Position numbers and translations under genes: made by a program. 24,025 bases of DNA, taken from NCBI GenBank assembly GCA_910588005.1, contig CAJUQM010000039.1, positions 1 to 24,025 of the forward strand. Reading direction: 5' to 3'. Below are positions 6,246 to 13,314 of this stretch, piece after piece; position 1 is the stretch's first letter; each line of letters opens with the position of its first letter. This DNA comes from an uncultured Oscillibacter sp. Lineage in GTDB: Bacteria; Bacillota; Clostridia; Oscillospirales; Oscillospiraceae. The notes under the pieces were generated by a model. The model worked only from the letters and a program-made list of their open reading frames with translations. It was not told the origin of the DNA and did not search any database.

Positions 6246-7991
6246 TCACATCCGCTCCGGCGCGTCCACGCCGATAAGCCTCAAACCGTTTTTCAGCACT
6301 ATGCGGGCGCCGTCCGCCAGTTTCAGGCGGGCAGCCTGGAGCTTCGGCTCCTCTCCCCTGATATGGCAGGCGGTGTAAAAGCGATGGAAGCACCCCGCCA
6401 GCTCCTGGAGGCTGCGGTTGATATGGCTGGGGTCGTAGCTGCGGGCCGCCAGTCTGATCTCCTCGCAGAACTGGGCCATCTGCTTAATAAGGGCCTTCTC
6501 CGTCTCCCCGGACAGCAGCGTCATATCCACCTCCCGCTGGGCGGGGACGGTCACGCCCTCCTCCCGCATGGCCCGCAGCAGCGAGCAGATGCGGGCATGG
6601 GCGTACTCTACATAGTAGATGGGGTTCTCACTGTCCTCCCGAACGGCCAGCCCCAGGTCAAATTCCATCTGGGTATCCGGCTTGGCGTTGAAAAACCACC
6701 GGGCGGCGTCCACCGGAATCTCGTCCAGCAGATCAGAGAGGCTGATGGCCTTGCCGGTGCGCTTGCTCATGCGCACCACGTCGCCGTCCCGCAGCAGCTT
6801 CACCAGCTGCATCAGCACAATATCCAGCTTCTCCGTGCCGTTCAGACCCAGAGCGTCCAGAGCGCCTTTCAGCCGGGCCACATGGCCGTGGTGGTCGGCG
6901 CCCCAGATATTGATCACCCGGTCAAAGCCCCGGACCGCAAATTTATTGCGGTGGTAGGCGATGTCGGCGGCAAAGTAGGTGTAAAATCCGTTGGCCCGGC
7001 GGAGCACGTCGTCCTTCAGATCCAGCTTCTCCACATCTCTTTCCCGCTTTCCCGCCTTTAGCAGGTTCTCCCGGATGATATCCGCAGTTTTCAGCCACAG
7101 CGCGCCCTCTTTTTCATAGGTATATCCCCGGTTCGTAAGGAGCTGGACGGTCTCGGCGACATAGCCGCTGTCATGGAGTTCAGACTCATAAAACCAGTTG
7201 TCATACTCGATCTTGTACCGCCGGAGGTCGCTCTTCATCTTGGGCAGGTTCACGGAGAGGCCGTACCGGGCCAGCGCTGCCTGCCGCTCCGCCTCCGGGA
7301 CATCCGCCAGCTTGTCCCCGTTCTGGTCGTAGTAGGCCCGGGCCAACTCCTTGATGTCGTCCCCCTGGTATCCGTCCTCCGGAAAGGGCACCGCGTCCTC
7401 CCCATGGATGATCTGCAGATACCGGGCCTCGATGGAGTGGGCAAACTTGTCGATCTGGTGTCCCGCATCATTGACGTAAAACTCCCTGGTCACCTCCGCT
7501 CCGCAGGCCTCCAGTACGGCGGCCAGCGTATCGCCCAGCACACCTCCCCGGGCGTTGCCCATGTGCATGGGACCCGTGGGGTTGGCAGAGACAAACTCCA
7601 CCATGATCTTCCGCCCCTTCATGCCGTCATTGGTGCCGTAATCCGCGCCCTCGCTCTCCACAGCGGCACAGACGCCCTCATACCACCCCCGGCCCAAACG
7701 GAAGTTCAAAAAACCAGGGCCGGCGATCTCGGCAGAATCGAAATAGCTACCCGCCAGGTCCATGCGGTCCAGCAACGCCTGGGCAATGTCCCGGGGACTC
7801 CTGCCAAGGACTTTGGCGGCCGCCAGGGCAAAGGTGGTGGTAAAGTCGCCGTTGGCCGTGTCCTTGGGGATCTCCACCGGGGCGGTCTTCACCTCCGCCT
7901 GAGGCAGCGCCCCCTCCGCCGCGGCCGCCCTGTAGGCGGCCATTGCCAACGCCGCCGCTTGGTCTTTTGCATTTTGAATCATGTTAATCAT
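6246..7991 (-). CDS. argS: Arginyl-tRNA synthetase
   Basis: This is a 581-residue class I aminoacyl-tRNA synthetase that charges tRNA-Arg. The N-terminal additional domain has the PxEIPKDTANGDFTTTFAL pattern. The HIGH-type motif appears as HMGN (about 143-146, within SANPTGPMHMGNARGG). The KMSKS loop appears as MSKR (about 408-411). The DALR anticodon-binding domain ends the protein (YVEYAHARICSLLR onward). The ATG at 7991 is 8 bases after AGAGG; a TTG at 7997 is too close to that site. The gene lies 122 bases downstream of the DUF1934 gene, the same order as ywiB-argS in Bacillus, and is probably cotranscribed with racE. The tRNA-Arg gene at 23657 is one of its substrates. Confidence 0.97.
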   Translation of the reverse strand: MINMIQNAKDQAAALAMAAYRAAAAEGALPQAEVKTAPVEIPKDTANGDFTTTFALAAAKVLGRSPRDIAQALLDRMDLAGSYFDSAEIAGPGFLNFRLGRGWYEGVCAAVESEGADYGTNDGMKGRKIMVEFVSANPTGPMHMGNARGGVLGDTLAAVLEACGAEVTREFYVNDAGHQIDKFAHSIEARYLQIIHGEDAVPFPEDGYQGDDIKELARAYYDQNGDKLADVPEAERQAALARYGLSVNLPKMKSDLRRYKIEYDNWFYESELHDSGYVAETVQLLTNRGYTYEKEGALWLKTADIIRENLLKAGKRERDVEKLDLKDDVLRRANGFYTYFAADIAYHRNKFAVRGFDRVINIWGADHHGHVARLKGALDALGLNGTEKLDIVLMQLVKLLRDGDVVRMSKRTGKAISLSDLLDEIPVDAARWFFNAKPDTQMEFDLGLAVREDSENPIYYVEYAHARICSLLRAMREEGVTVPAQREVDMTLLSGETEKALIKQMAQFCEEIRLAARSYDPSHINRSLQELAGCFHRFYTACHIRGEEPKLQAARLKLADGARIVLKNGLRLIGVDAPERM

Positions 7992-8113
7992 AGTCAATGC
8001 CTCTTTCGTTTCATTGAAAATTCCAAATTAAAATTCAGCAGTTGGGAGTTGGAAGCAGCCAGCCTCCCCAATGGTAGGACCGCCAACATCATTTGGCGCG
8101 CCAAAACGAGATT

Positions 8114-8551
8114 CTACCGCAGCCGGACACGGATTTTAAAGCAGTTCCTTCCGGTAACAGTGTGCTCCACGGCAATGGAATATCTGATCTCCATCAGTCC
8201 TCCCCGGGCAGTGACCGTGCTGCGCAGACGGCTGGTCTGGATATCCACCGACAGCTCCCCAAAGGGGGTCTCATACAGTGACGTATGCTGCCGCCCCTCC
8301 TCAAAAATCATCTGCGAGTTCACCGCGCCGCTGCGGGTTAAGATGACCTGGCGCCCCCGTGTCTCAAAGGTGGTGGTCGTTCCCTCCATGCCCGTGAGGG
8401 CGCTCTCCTCATAGGAGAAGGCTACCCCCTCCGGCATCAGCTCCATCGTTCCCTCGGTCATCAGCTCCGTGATATCCGGCTCCATCCCGTCAAAATACTG
8501 TTCGCCCCGGATCGACAGCAACACCGGCAGCCTGTTCTCCTCAATACTCAT
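8114..8551 (-). CDS. DUF1934 family protein (YwiB-like)
   Basis: This 145-residue, mostly beta-strand protein has a lipocalin-like alternating pattern (for example LPVLLSIRGEQYFDG, MELMPEGVAFSYEE and STVTARGGLMEIRYSIAVEH). This matches the DUF1934/YwiB family. The ATG at 8551 lies inside the end of the racemase gene (11-base overlap), with GGAGG about 10 bases upstream. Its position between racE and argS is conserved in Firmicutes such as Bacillus (ywiB-argS). The biochemical role is unknown. Confidence 0.88.
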   Translation of the reverse strand: MSIEENRLPVLLSIRGEQYFDGMEPDITELMTEGTMELMPEGVAFSYEESALTGMEGTTTTFETRGRQVILTRSGAVNSQMIFEEGRQHTSLYETPFGELSVDIQTSRLRSTVTARGGLMEIRYSIAVEHTVTGRNCFKIRVRLR

Positions 8552-9356
8552 CAATGTTGATCCTCCGGGCCGCATGGTGCAGGTTCTCCCGCAGAAACAG
8601 CGACGCAATGTCCTCAAAATTCTCCGGCGTGTCGCTGACGTAAAAGGACGCCTCCCCCCTGCGGTCCTCCGGTGCCCGAAGTCCCTGCGCTTTCAGCAGC
8701 CGCTTCAGCTCAAAGGCGGACTCCTCCCCGGCAGACACCAGCGCCACCCCGGGACCGCAGACACCGGCGATGACCTCCGCCAGCAGCGGGTAGTGGGTGC
8801 AGCCCAAAATCAACGTATCGATTCCGGTCTCCAGCAGCGGCTCTAGATACTCCCGGGCCACCGTCTCGATCACCACGTCCCCCCGGTTCACCCGTCCGTT
8901 CTCCACCAGGGGTACAAACAGCGGGCAGGCCTTTCCATAGACCTCTACCGCCGGGTCCAGCCGGCGCAGGGCCGCCTCGTAGGCCCCGGAGCGAATCGAG
9001 GCCAGCGTGGCGATGACGCCTACCTTCTTCCGCACAGTCACCGACAGCGCCCGCCGGCAGGTGGGTTCCACCACCCCTACAATGGGCAGTCCGTTCTCTG
9101 CCTGAAGGACGTCCAGCGACGTGGTGGACACCGTTCCGCAGGCGATGAGAACGGCTTTGAGGTCAAACGTCCGCAAAAAACGGACATCCTGCCGCGCGTA
9201 TTTCAAAAGGGTCTCTCTGGCCCGGCCGCCGTAGGGCACCCGGGCAGTATCTCCAAAATAGATGAGTTCCTCCTCTGGCAGGATCTCCCGCAGAGAGCGC
9301 ACCGCCGTCAATCCTCCAAGCCCTGAGTCAAATACGCCGATCGGCCGCATATCCAT
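8541..9356 (-). CDS. murI: Glutamate racemase
   Basis: This 271-residue enzyme converts L- to D-glutamate for peptidoglycan. The N-terminus IGVFDSGLGGLTAVR and the DTARVPYGGR loop are family hallmarks. The two catalytic cysteines are in place: Cys73 in IACGTVSTTS and Cys186 in LGCTHYPLL. The first motif departs from the common ACNT(A/S) by having Gly in place of Asn. It heads a likely unit with DUF1934 and argS. A ribosome site AAGGAG lies about 12 bases before the ATG at 9356. A second ATG two codons later is also possible. Confidence 0.95.
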   Translation of the reverse strand: MDMRPIGVFDSGLGGLTAVRSLREILPEEELIYFGDTARVPYGGRARETLLKYARQDVRFLRTFDLKAVLIACGTVSTTSLDVLQAENGLPIVGVVEPTCRRALSVTVRKKVGVIATLASIRSGAYEAALRRLDPAVEVYGKACPLFVPLVENGRVNRGDVVIETVAREYLEPLLETGIDTLILGCTHYPLLAEVIAGVCGPGVALVSAGEESAFELKRLLKAQGLRAPEDRRGEASFYVSDTPENFEDIASLFLRENLHHAARRINIDEY

Positions 9357-9436
9357 AAATATCTCAAGCTCCTTACCAACCGTAAATCCTCCGGCCCCTT
9401 TTTCCAGGACGCACCGGAAACACGCTAGGGTTATAT

Positions 9437-9465
9437 ATTATACTATGATAAGGAGACAGCCGCAA
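9437..9465 (-). promoter_or_regulatory. Promoter of the racE-DUF1934-argS unit
   Basis: On the minus strand TTGCGG (9460-9465) and TATAAT (9437-9442) are 17 bases apart, about 80 bases upstream of the racemase ATG. Confidence 0.75.
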
Positions 9466-9519
9466 GACAGATTTTAGTCTTTTTTCCCGCTTTTTTATAT
9501 AGCTTTTCCAGAGGAGATT

Positions 9520-9528
9520 TGTTATAAT
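9520..9528 (+). promoter_or_regulatory. Extended -10 promoter
   Basis: TATAAT (9523-9528) is preceded by TG in the extended -10 position (9520-9521). No good -35 is seen. It points at the gene starting at 9564 and lies about 55 bases from the divergent racemase promoter. Confidence 0.7.
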
Positions 9529-9563
9529 CATACCGGCTATTACGATTTGGGAGGTGCTCGTCC

Positions 9564-9977
9564 GTGAAAATCGAGCTGACGGAGCAGCAGTACCGCTACC
9601 TGCTGGATCTGGTGTACATAGGAAACTGGGTCATGAACTCCACCAGAGAGGACGACCGCATTCAGGAGTACGACCAGGTGGAGAGCCTGGTGTTTTCCCA
9701 CTGCCTGCGGCACAGGATGCCGAAGTTAGTAGAGTTGTACCAGGGGGATCTGATCCCCTCCCGGGCCTATGCCGACGGCGGAATCCACGAGGCTATCGAA
9801 CGGTATGAGGACATTGTGTTCTATGAGATCCTGGCAGAGGAGCTGGCTCTGCGGGACATGGACGGCGAACCTTTAACCCGGGAAAACTACGGCGAGCTGA
9901 TGGAACGGATCGACATCTACCTCAACGAGTTTGATGAACACGGCACAGACCATATCTCTGTGGATCTGGATCAATAG
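9564..9977 (+). CDS. Conserved-looking hypothetical protein
   Basis: This 137-residue acidic soluble protein starts at GTG 9564 with GGGAGGT about 8 bases upstream. It is predicted mainly helical, with repeated Tyr/Leu/Glu patterns (QQYRYLLDLVYIGNWVMNS; ERYEDIVFYEILAEELALRD; ERIDIYLNEFDEHG). There is no signal peptide or membrane span. I do not recognise a family. It has its own promoter and terminator, so it is monocistronic, placed divergent from racE and upstream of the DUF362 protein. Confidence 0.85.
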   Translation: MKIELTEQQYRYLLDLVYIGNWVMNSTREDDRIQEYDQVESLVFSHCLRHRMPKLVELYQGDLIPSRAYADGGIHEAIERYEDIVFYEILAEELALRDMDGEPLTRENYGELMERIDIYLNEFDEHGTDHISVDLDQ

Positions 9978-9980
9978 AGC

Positions 9981-10005
9981 AAGGGGCGGGAGACCGTCCC
10001 TTTTT
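9981..10005 (+). terminator. Terminator after the 137-residue gene
   Basis: A 9-bp stem with one G-T pair (9981-9989 with 9994-10002), a GAGA loop and a T tract starts 3 bases after the stop codon. Confidence 0.88.
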
Positions 10006-10058
10006 CCGTCTGGCCTCTCCTCTATCGCCGGGATTTCCTACGGAGGCGCAAAAAAGGC

Positions 10059-10089
10059 TTGACATGGACCCGGCTCCATGGGATACAAT
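10059..10089 (+). promoter_or_regulatory. Long-spacer promoter with dyad, MerR-type layout
   Basis: TTGACA (10059-10064) and TACAAT (10084-10089) are separated by 19 bases instead of the usual 17. The spacer region contains the perfect inverted repeat CATGGA-6-TCCATG (10063-10068 with 10075-10080). A further GGTCCAT (10091-10097) mirrors ATGGACC (10064-10070). A 19-base spacer with a centred dyad is the layout of MerR-family-activated promoters. No merR gene is in the window. Confidence 0.55.
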
Positions 10090-10135
10090 AGGTCCATATA
10101 TTCCGAAAAAACCAACAGAAAAAGGAGAACGACAC

Positions 10136-11254
10136 ATGGCAGAGAAATCCAAGGTCTATTTCGCGGACTTCCGCTGCCCCAGCTGGCGGGAGAATCTCCC
10201 CCAAAAATTGGCCCGGCTGATGATGACCGCCGGCTTTGGGGACATCGATATGGAGGGTAAATACGTCGCCGTCAAGATGCACTTCGGCGAGCCGGGGAAC
10301 CTGGCCTACCTCCGGCCCAACTGGGCCAGAGCCGTGGCGGACCTGGTGAAAAGCCAAGGGGGCCGGCCCTTTTTGACGGACTGCAACACCCTTTACGTCG
10401 GCGGACGGAAAAATGCCCTGGACCACATTGAATCCGCCTATGTCAACGGCTTCACCCCCTACTCTACCGGCTGTCACATCATCATTGCCGACGGATTGAA
10501 GGGTACCGACGAGGTATCCGTCCCCGTGGAGGGCGGCGAATACGTGAAAGAGGCCAAGATCGGCCGGGCGGTGATGGACGCGGACGTATTTGTCAGCCTC
10601 ACCCATTTCAAGGGACACGAACAGGCCGGTATGGGCGGCGCCCTGAAAAACATCGGCATGGGCTGCGGCTCCCGGGCGGGCAAGATGGAACAGCACAACT
10701 CCGGCAAGCCCTTTGTCAACGAGAAAAAGTGCATCGGCTGCAAGGCCTGCGCCAAGATCTGCGCCCATGGTGCGCCCCAGTTTGGCCCAGACGGCAAAGC
10801 CTCCATCGACACGGACAAGTGCGTGGGCTGCGGGCGGTGCCTGGCGGTATGCCCCAAGGACGCCATCGACTGCCTCTATGACGAGGCCCCCACCATTTTG
10901 AACAAAAAGATCGCCGAATACACCAAAGCTGTGGTAGACGGCCGCCCCTGCTTCCATGTTTCCCTGGTGATCGACATCTCCCCCAACTGCGACTGCCACG
11001 GTGAAAACGACGTGCCCATTGCCCCGGACGTGGGCATGTTCGCCTCCTTCGACCCCGTGGCATTGGACCAGGCCTGCGCCGACGCGGTGCTGGCCCAGCC
11101 CGCCGCCCCGAACTCCGTCCTCTTCGACGGGGAGTGCGTCTGTGACAAGGACCACTTCAAAGCCGCCCACCCGGACACCAACTGGCAGTCCTGTCTGGAA
11201 CACGCCGAGAAACTGGGCTTGGGTTCCCGGCAGTACGAGCTGGTGAAGATTTAA
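10136..11254 (+). CDS. DUF362 protein with two-cluster ferredoxin domain
   Basis: This is a 372-residue protein. Residues about 5-185 and 250-370 form a DUF362 domain (VAVKMHFGEPGN, LTDCNTLYVGGR, LTHFKGHEQAGMGGALKNIGMG). It is split by a 2[4Fe-4S] ferredoxin insert with cysteines at about 199, 202, 205 and 209 (CIGCKACAKIC) and 229, 232, 235 and 239 (CVGCGRCLAVCP). It is predicted cytoplasmic and redox-active. The family is common in anaerobes, but its substrate is not established. The ATG at 10136 has AAGGAG 8 bases upstream. An in-frame ATG at 10064 lies within the promoter and is rejected. It is flanked by its own promoter and terminator. Confidence 0.93.
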   Translation: MAEKSKVYFADFRCPSWRENLPQKLARLMMTAGFGDIDMEGKYVAVKMHFGEPGNLAYLRPNWARAVADLVKSQGGRPFLTDCNTLYVGGRKNALDHIESAYVNGFTPYSTGCHIIIADGLKGTDEVSVPVEGGEYVKEAKIGRAVMDADVFVSLTHFKGHEQAGMGGALKNIGMGCGSRAGKMEQHNSGKPFVNEKKCIGCKACAKICAHGAPQFGPDGKASIDTDKCVGCGRCLAVCPKDAIDCLYDEAPTILNKKIAEYTKAVVDGRPCFHVSLVIDISPNCDCHGENDVPIAPDVGMFASFDPVALDQACADAVLAQPAAPNSVLFDGECVCDKDHFKAAHPDTNWQSCLEHAEKLGLGSRQYELVKI

Positions 11255-11322
11255 AGCCGTGATGCTGCGGGGACCGGGCCGCCCAAAGGGGCGGACCGTC
11301 CCCCGCCCCCTGTCGACTGAAA

Positions 11323-11361
11323 CCGCCGCGGGACCGGACCGCGGCGGCTTTTTATTTTTTT
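11323..11361 (+). terminator. Terminator after the DUF362 gene
   Basis: A perfect 9-bp GC stem (11323-11331 with 11339-11347) is followed by CTTTTTATTTTTTT. A second GC-rich hairpin lies just upstream at about 11290-11309. The remaining bases to the sigma gene at 11469 hold two short inverted repeats: TGAAA-GGCT-TTTCA (11405-11418) and GAAAC-C-GTTTC (11438-11448). Both are possible control sites. Confidence 0.9.
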
Positions 11362-11468
11362 GCGGGGACATGAGATATTCCGCCGCCCGGCGCCATTATA
11401 CAAGTGAAAGGCTTTTCAAACTGATTTTCAATGGAACGAAACCGTTTCATCGAAAAAGGAGGCGGATG

Positions 11469-11936
11469 ATGACAGAGAGTACCTTTACCGCTGCCGCGGA
11501 GCAGTACCTGGACATGGTGTACCGCATCGCCCTGAACTGGTTCCGGAATCCCGCCGACGCGGAGGACGCCGCCCAGACGGCCATGCTGAAGCTCTGGCAG
11601 GCAGATACGGACTTTTCAGACCAGGAGCACCTGCGCCGGTGGCTGGCCCGGGTGACGCTGAACGTCTGCAAGGACATGGCCCGCAGCCCCTGGCGGCGTC
11701 ACACCGTGCCCCTGGAGGACCTGCCGGAGCCGGTTTTTTCCGACGGGGAGCGCCGGGCGGTGTACCGGGAGGTCATGGCCCTGCCGGGAAAATACCGGGT
11801 GCCCCTGTACCTCTATTACTACGAGGGGTACTCCGTGGCGGAGATCGGGGAGCTACTGCGCCTGAACGCCTCCACCGTGCAGACCCGCCTGGCCCGGGCC
11901 AGGGGGAAGCTGAAACTTGAGCTGACGGAGGGATGA
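11469..11936 (+). CDS. ECF-type RNA polymerase sigma factor
   Basis: This 155-residue sigma-70 family protein has only regions 2 and 4. Region 2 (about 8-75) includes YLDMVYRIALNWFRNPADAEDAAQTAMLKLW and the -10-contacting RWLARVTLNVCKDM. Region 4 (about 98-152) has LPGKYRVPLYLYYYEGYSVAEIGELLRLNASTVQTRLARARGKLK. AAGGAGG (11456-11462) is 6 bases from ATG 11469 and only 3 from the adjacent ATG 11466. The downstream gene starts 3 bases after the stop and encodes a membrane protein with a cytoplasmic N-terminal tail, the usual sigma/anti-sigma pairing. The inducing signal is unknown. Confidence 0.95.
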   Translation: MTESTFTAAAEQYLDMVYRIALNWFRNPADAEDAAQTAMLKLWQADTDFSDQEHLRRWLARVTLNVCKDMARSPWRRHTVPLEDLPEPVFSDGERRAVYREVMALPGKYRVPLYLYYYEGYSVAEIGELLRLNASTVQTRLARARGKLKLELTEG

Positions 11937-11939
11937 TGA

Positions 11940-13070
11940 ATGAACGATCTGTACCGGAAGACCTTTGACGAGATTCATGCCTCCGCGGCCCTGAGACAGG
12001 AGGTTTTGAATATGACAAAACAGGAAAGAGCGGCGGCAAAGCGCCAGGTCCCCCGGATGCTGCTGATTGCGACCATTGTGGTCCTGGTACTGGCGGGGAC
12101 GGCCCTGGCTGCGGCAGCGCCGGGCATCCGGCAGTGGTTCAGCCAGCAGTGGACCCAGGAAACCGGGCGGCCCATCCGCACGGACCAGCTGGGCCTTATC
12201 GACCAGCTCAGCGATGCCGTGGGCATCAGCGCCGAATTCGGCGGGATCACCGTGACGGTGGACTCCGTGACCCGGGGGGAGAACGTGATCTGGTTTCTGC
12301 TGGAGATCGACGGAGACCTCCCCTCCCGGGAGGAGCTGGAGACAAGTCTCAGAGAAACTGCGGAACTCTCGGAGAACAGCCTCTCCGCAGACTCCCCGGT
12401 GGGGTGCCTCTTTGAAAATGTGGAACTGGCCTTTGATCCCGCAGTATTGGCCCCCCAATCAGGTTACAGCTACGGCATGGAGCAAGCCGGCGTTCGGGCG
12501 GACGGCTCCATCATGCTCCTCATAGAGTACCGGCCTTTCGACGGAAAATGTTCTTTTCTGGAGGCCACAGCGGTGACCATGGAGCTGTCCGATTTGGAAA
12601 TGGGGATCACCTCCTGCGGCTCAACTGTCTCCGTGGCAGAAGGCCCCTGGAAGCTGACGTTCGCCCTGCCCGCCATTGATCCGCCGCCCTCTCTGACCAC
12701 CGGCAGCGGCCAGGCCCCGGGTGTGGTTCCCCTCAACCGCAATCTCAGCTACGGAGCGTCCCTTGCCATGGACCCGCCGGGCAGGGAGACGATGGCCTTT
12801 CAGGACATCCATGTGACTCCTACCGGCTTTACGATCTTCTGGTCAGACCCAGAGCAGACCACACGGCTGTTTCCTCCACCGGGTCTCTGGTATCTGGTCA
12901 TGGCGGACGGCTCGGAACTTCGGGCAGACCCCCACGGGTCTGTATATGACAGCCTGCCCGACGGTCAAAAGGCCACGCACTATGTCTGGCCCGTACCCGT
13001 GGAACTCACGCAGGCCGCGTCGCTGGAACGCCGGTACAAAGAAGAGATCCAATCCTTCGCGCTGAACTGA
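11940..13070 (+). CDS. Probable membrane anti-sigma factor, DUF4179-like
   Basis: This 376-residue protein has a short cytoplasmic N-terminus (1-38, LYRKTFDEIHASAALRQEVLNM). One membrane span follows (about 39-58), then a large extracytoplasmic beta-rich domain that includes ISAEFGGITVTVDSV and later ETMAFQDIHVTPTGFTIFW. This is the architecture of DUF4179/DUF5643-type anti-sigma factors, whose short N-terminal segment binds the sigma factor. The ATG is 3 bases after the sigma stop, with GGAGGG just upstream inside the sigma gene. The pairing is strongly suggested by synteny; the sensed signal is unknown. The gene runs into the palindrome cluster at 13081. Confidence 0.85.
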   Translation: MNDLYRKTFDEIHASAALRQEVLNMTKQERAAAKRQVPRMLLIATIVVLVLAGTALAAAAPGIRQWFSQQWTQETGRPIRTDQLGLIDQLSDAVGISAEFGGITVTVDSVTRGENVIWFLLEIDGDLPSREELETSLRETAELSENSLSADSPVGCLFENVELAFDPAVLAPQSGYSYGMEQAGVRADGSIMLLIEYRPFDGKCSFLEATAVTMELSDLEMGITSCGSTVSVAEGPWKLTFALPAIDPPPSLTTGSGQAPGVVPLNRNLSYGASLAMDPPGRETMAFQDIHVTPTGFTIFWSDPEQTTRLFPPPGLWYLVMADGSELRADPHGSVYDSLPDGQKATHYVWPVPVELTQAASLERRYKEEIQSFALN

Positions 13071-13080
13071 ACCCATGAAA

Positions 13081-13304
13081 GACCCGGGATGGGCACAGCC
13101 CATCCCGGGCCAGCTTGCCGGAAAAGCCTTTTCCGGCAAGCTGCTTGAAATTTTAAGAACTTTTTAAAGTTCTTAAAATTTGTGATTTCAATGGTGCAGG
13201 AAACCCCTCCTGGGTTTCCCGCACACACCCTTCCTTCCCGATGGACTCATTTTTTCACCCCTTTTGACAGTCTGACCCAGGATGGGCTATGCCCATCCTG
13301 GGTC
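13081..13304. repeat. Cluster of five perfect inverted repeats, possible composite mobile palindrome
   Basis: In order: stem 1 of 12 bp (13083-13094 with 13098-13109); stem 2 of 16 bp with a 1-base centre (13111-13126 with 13128-13143); stem 3 of 16 bp with a 2-base centre (13148-13163 with 13166-13181), also enclosed by TTGAAAT/ATTTCAA (13145-13151 with 13185-13191); stem 4 of 8 bp (13199-13206 with 13212-13219); stem 5 of 14 bp (13274-13287 with 13291-13304). Stems 1 and 5 are near copies and differ by a compensated base pair. The cluster lies between two converging genes and may also end their transcripts, but it lacks clear T tracts. Confidence 0.85.
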
Positions 13305-13314
13305 TCTTTATGCC

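Noticed and set aside
8092..8105. Perfect 14-base palindrome TTTGGCGCGCCAAA after the DUF1934 stop
   Set aside because: No T tract and little loop, and argS downstream has no clear promoter, so a terminator here is unlikely. Probably a chance palindrome.
10022..11371. 449-codon minus-strand frame opposite the DUF362 gene
   Set aside because: It is the antisense shadow of a confident ferredoxin gene, spans its promoter and terminator, and shows no family features.
11431..11455. GGAAC as an ECF -35 for sigma self-regulation
   Set aside because: No matching -10 occurs at the required distance, and the start would fall on the ribosome site.
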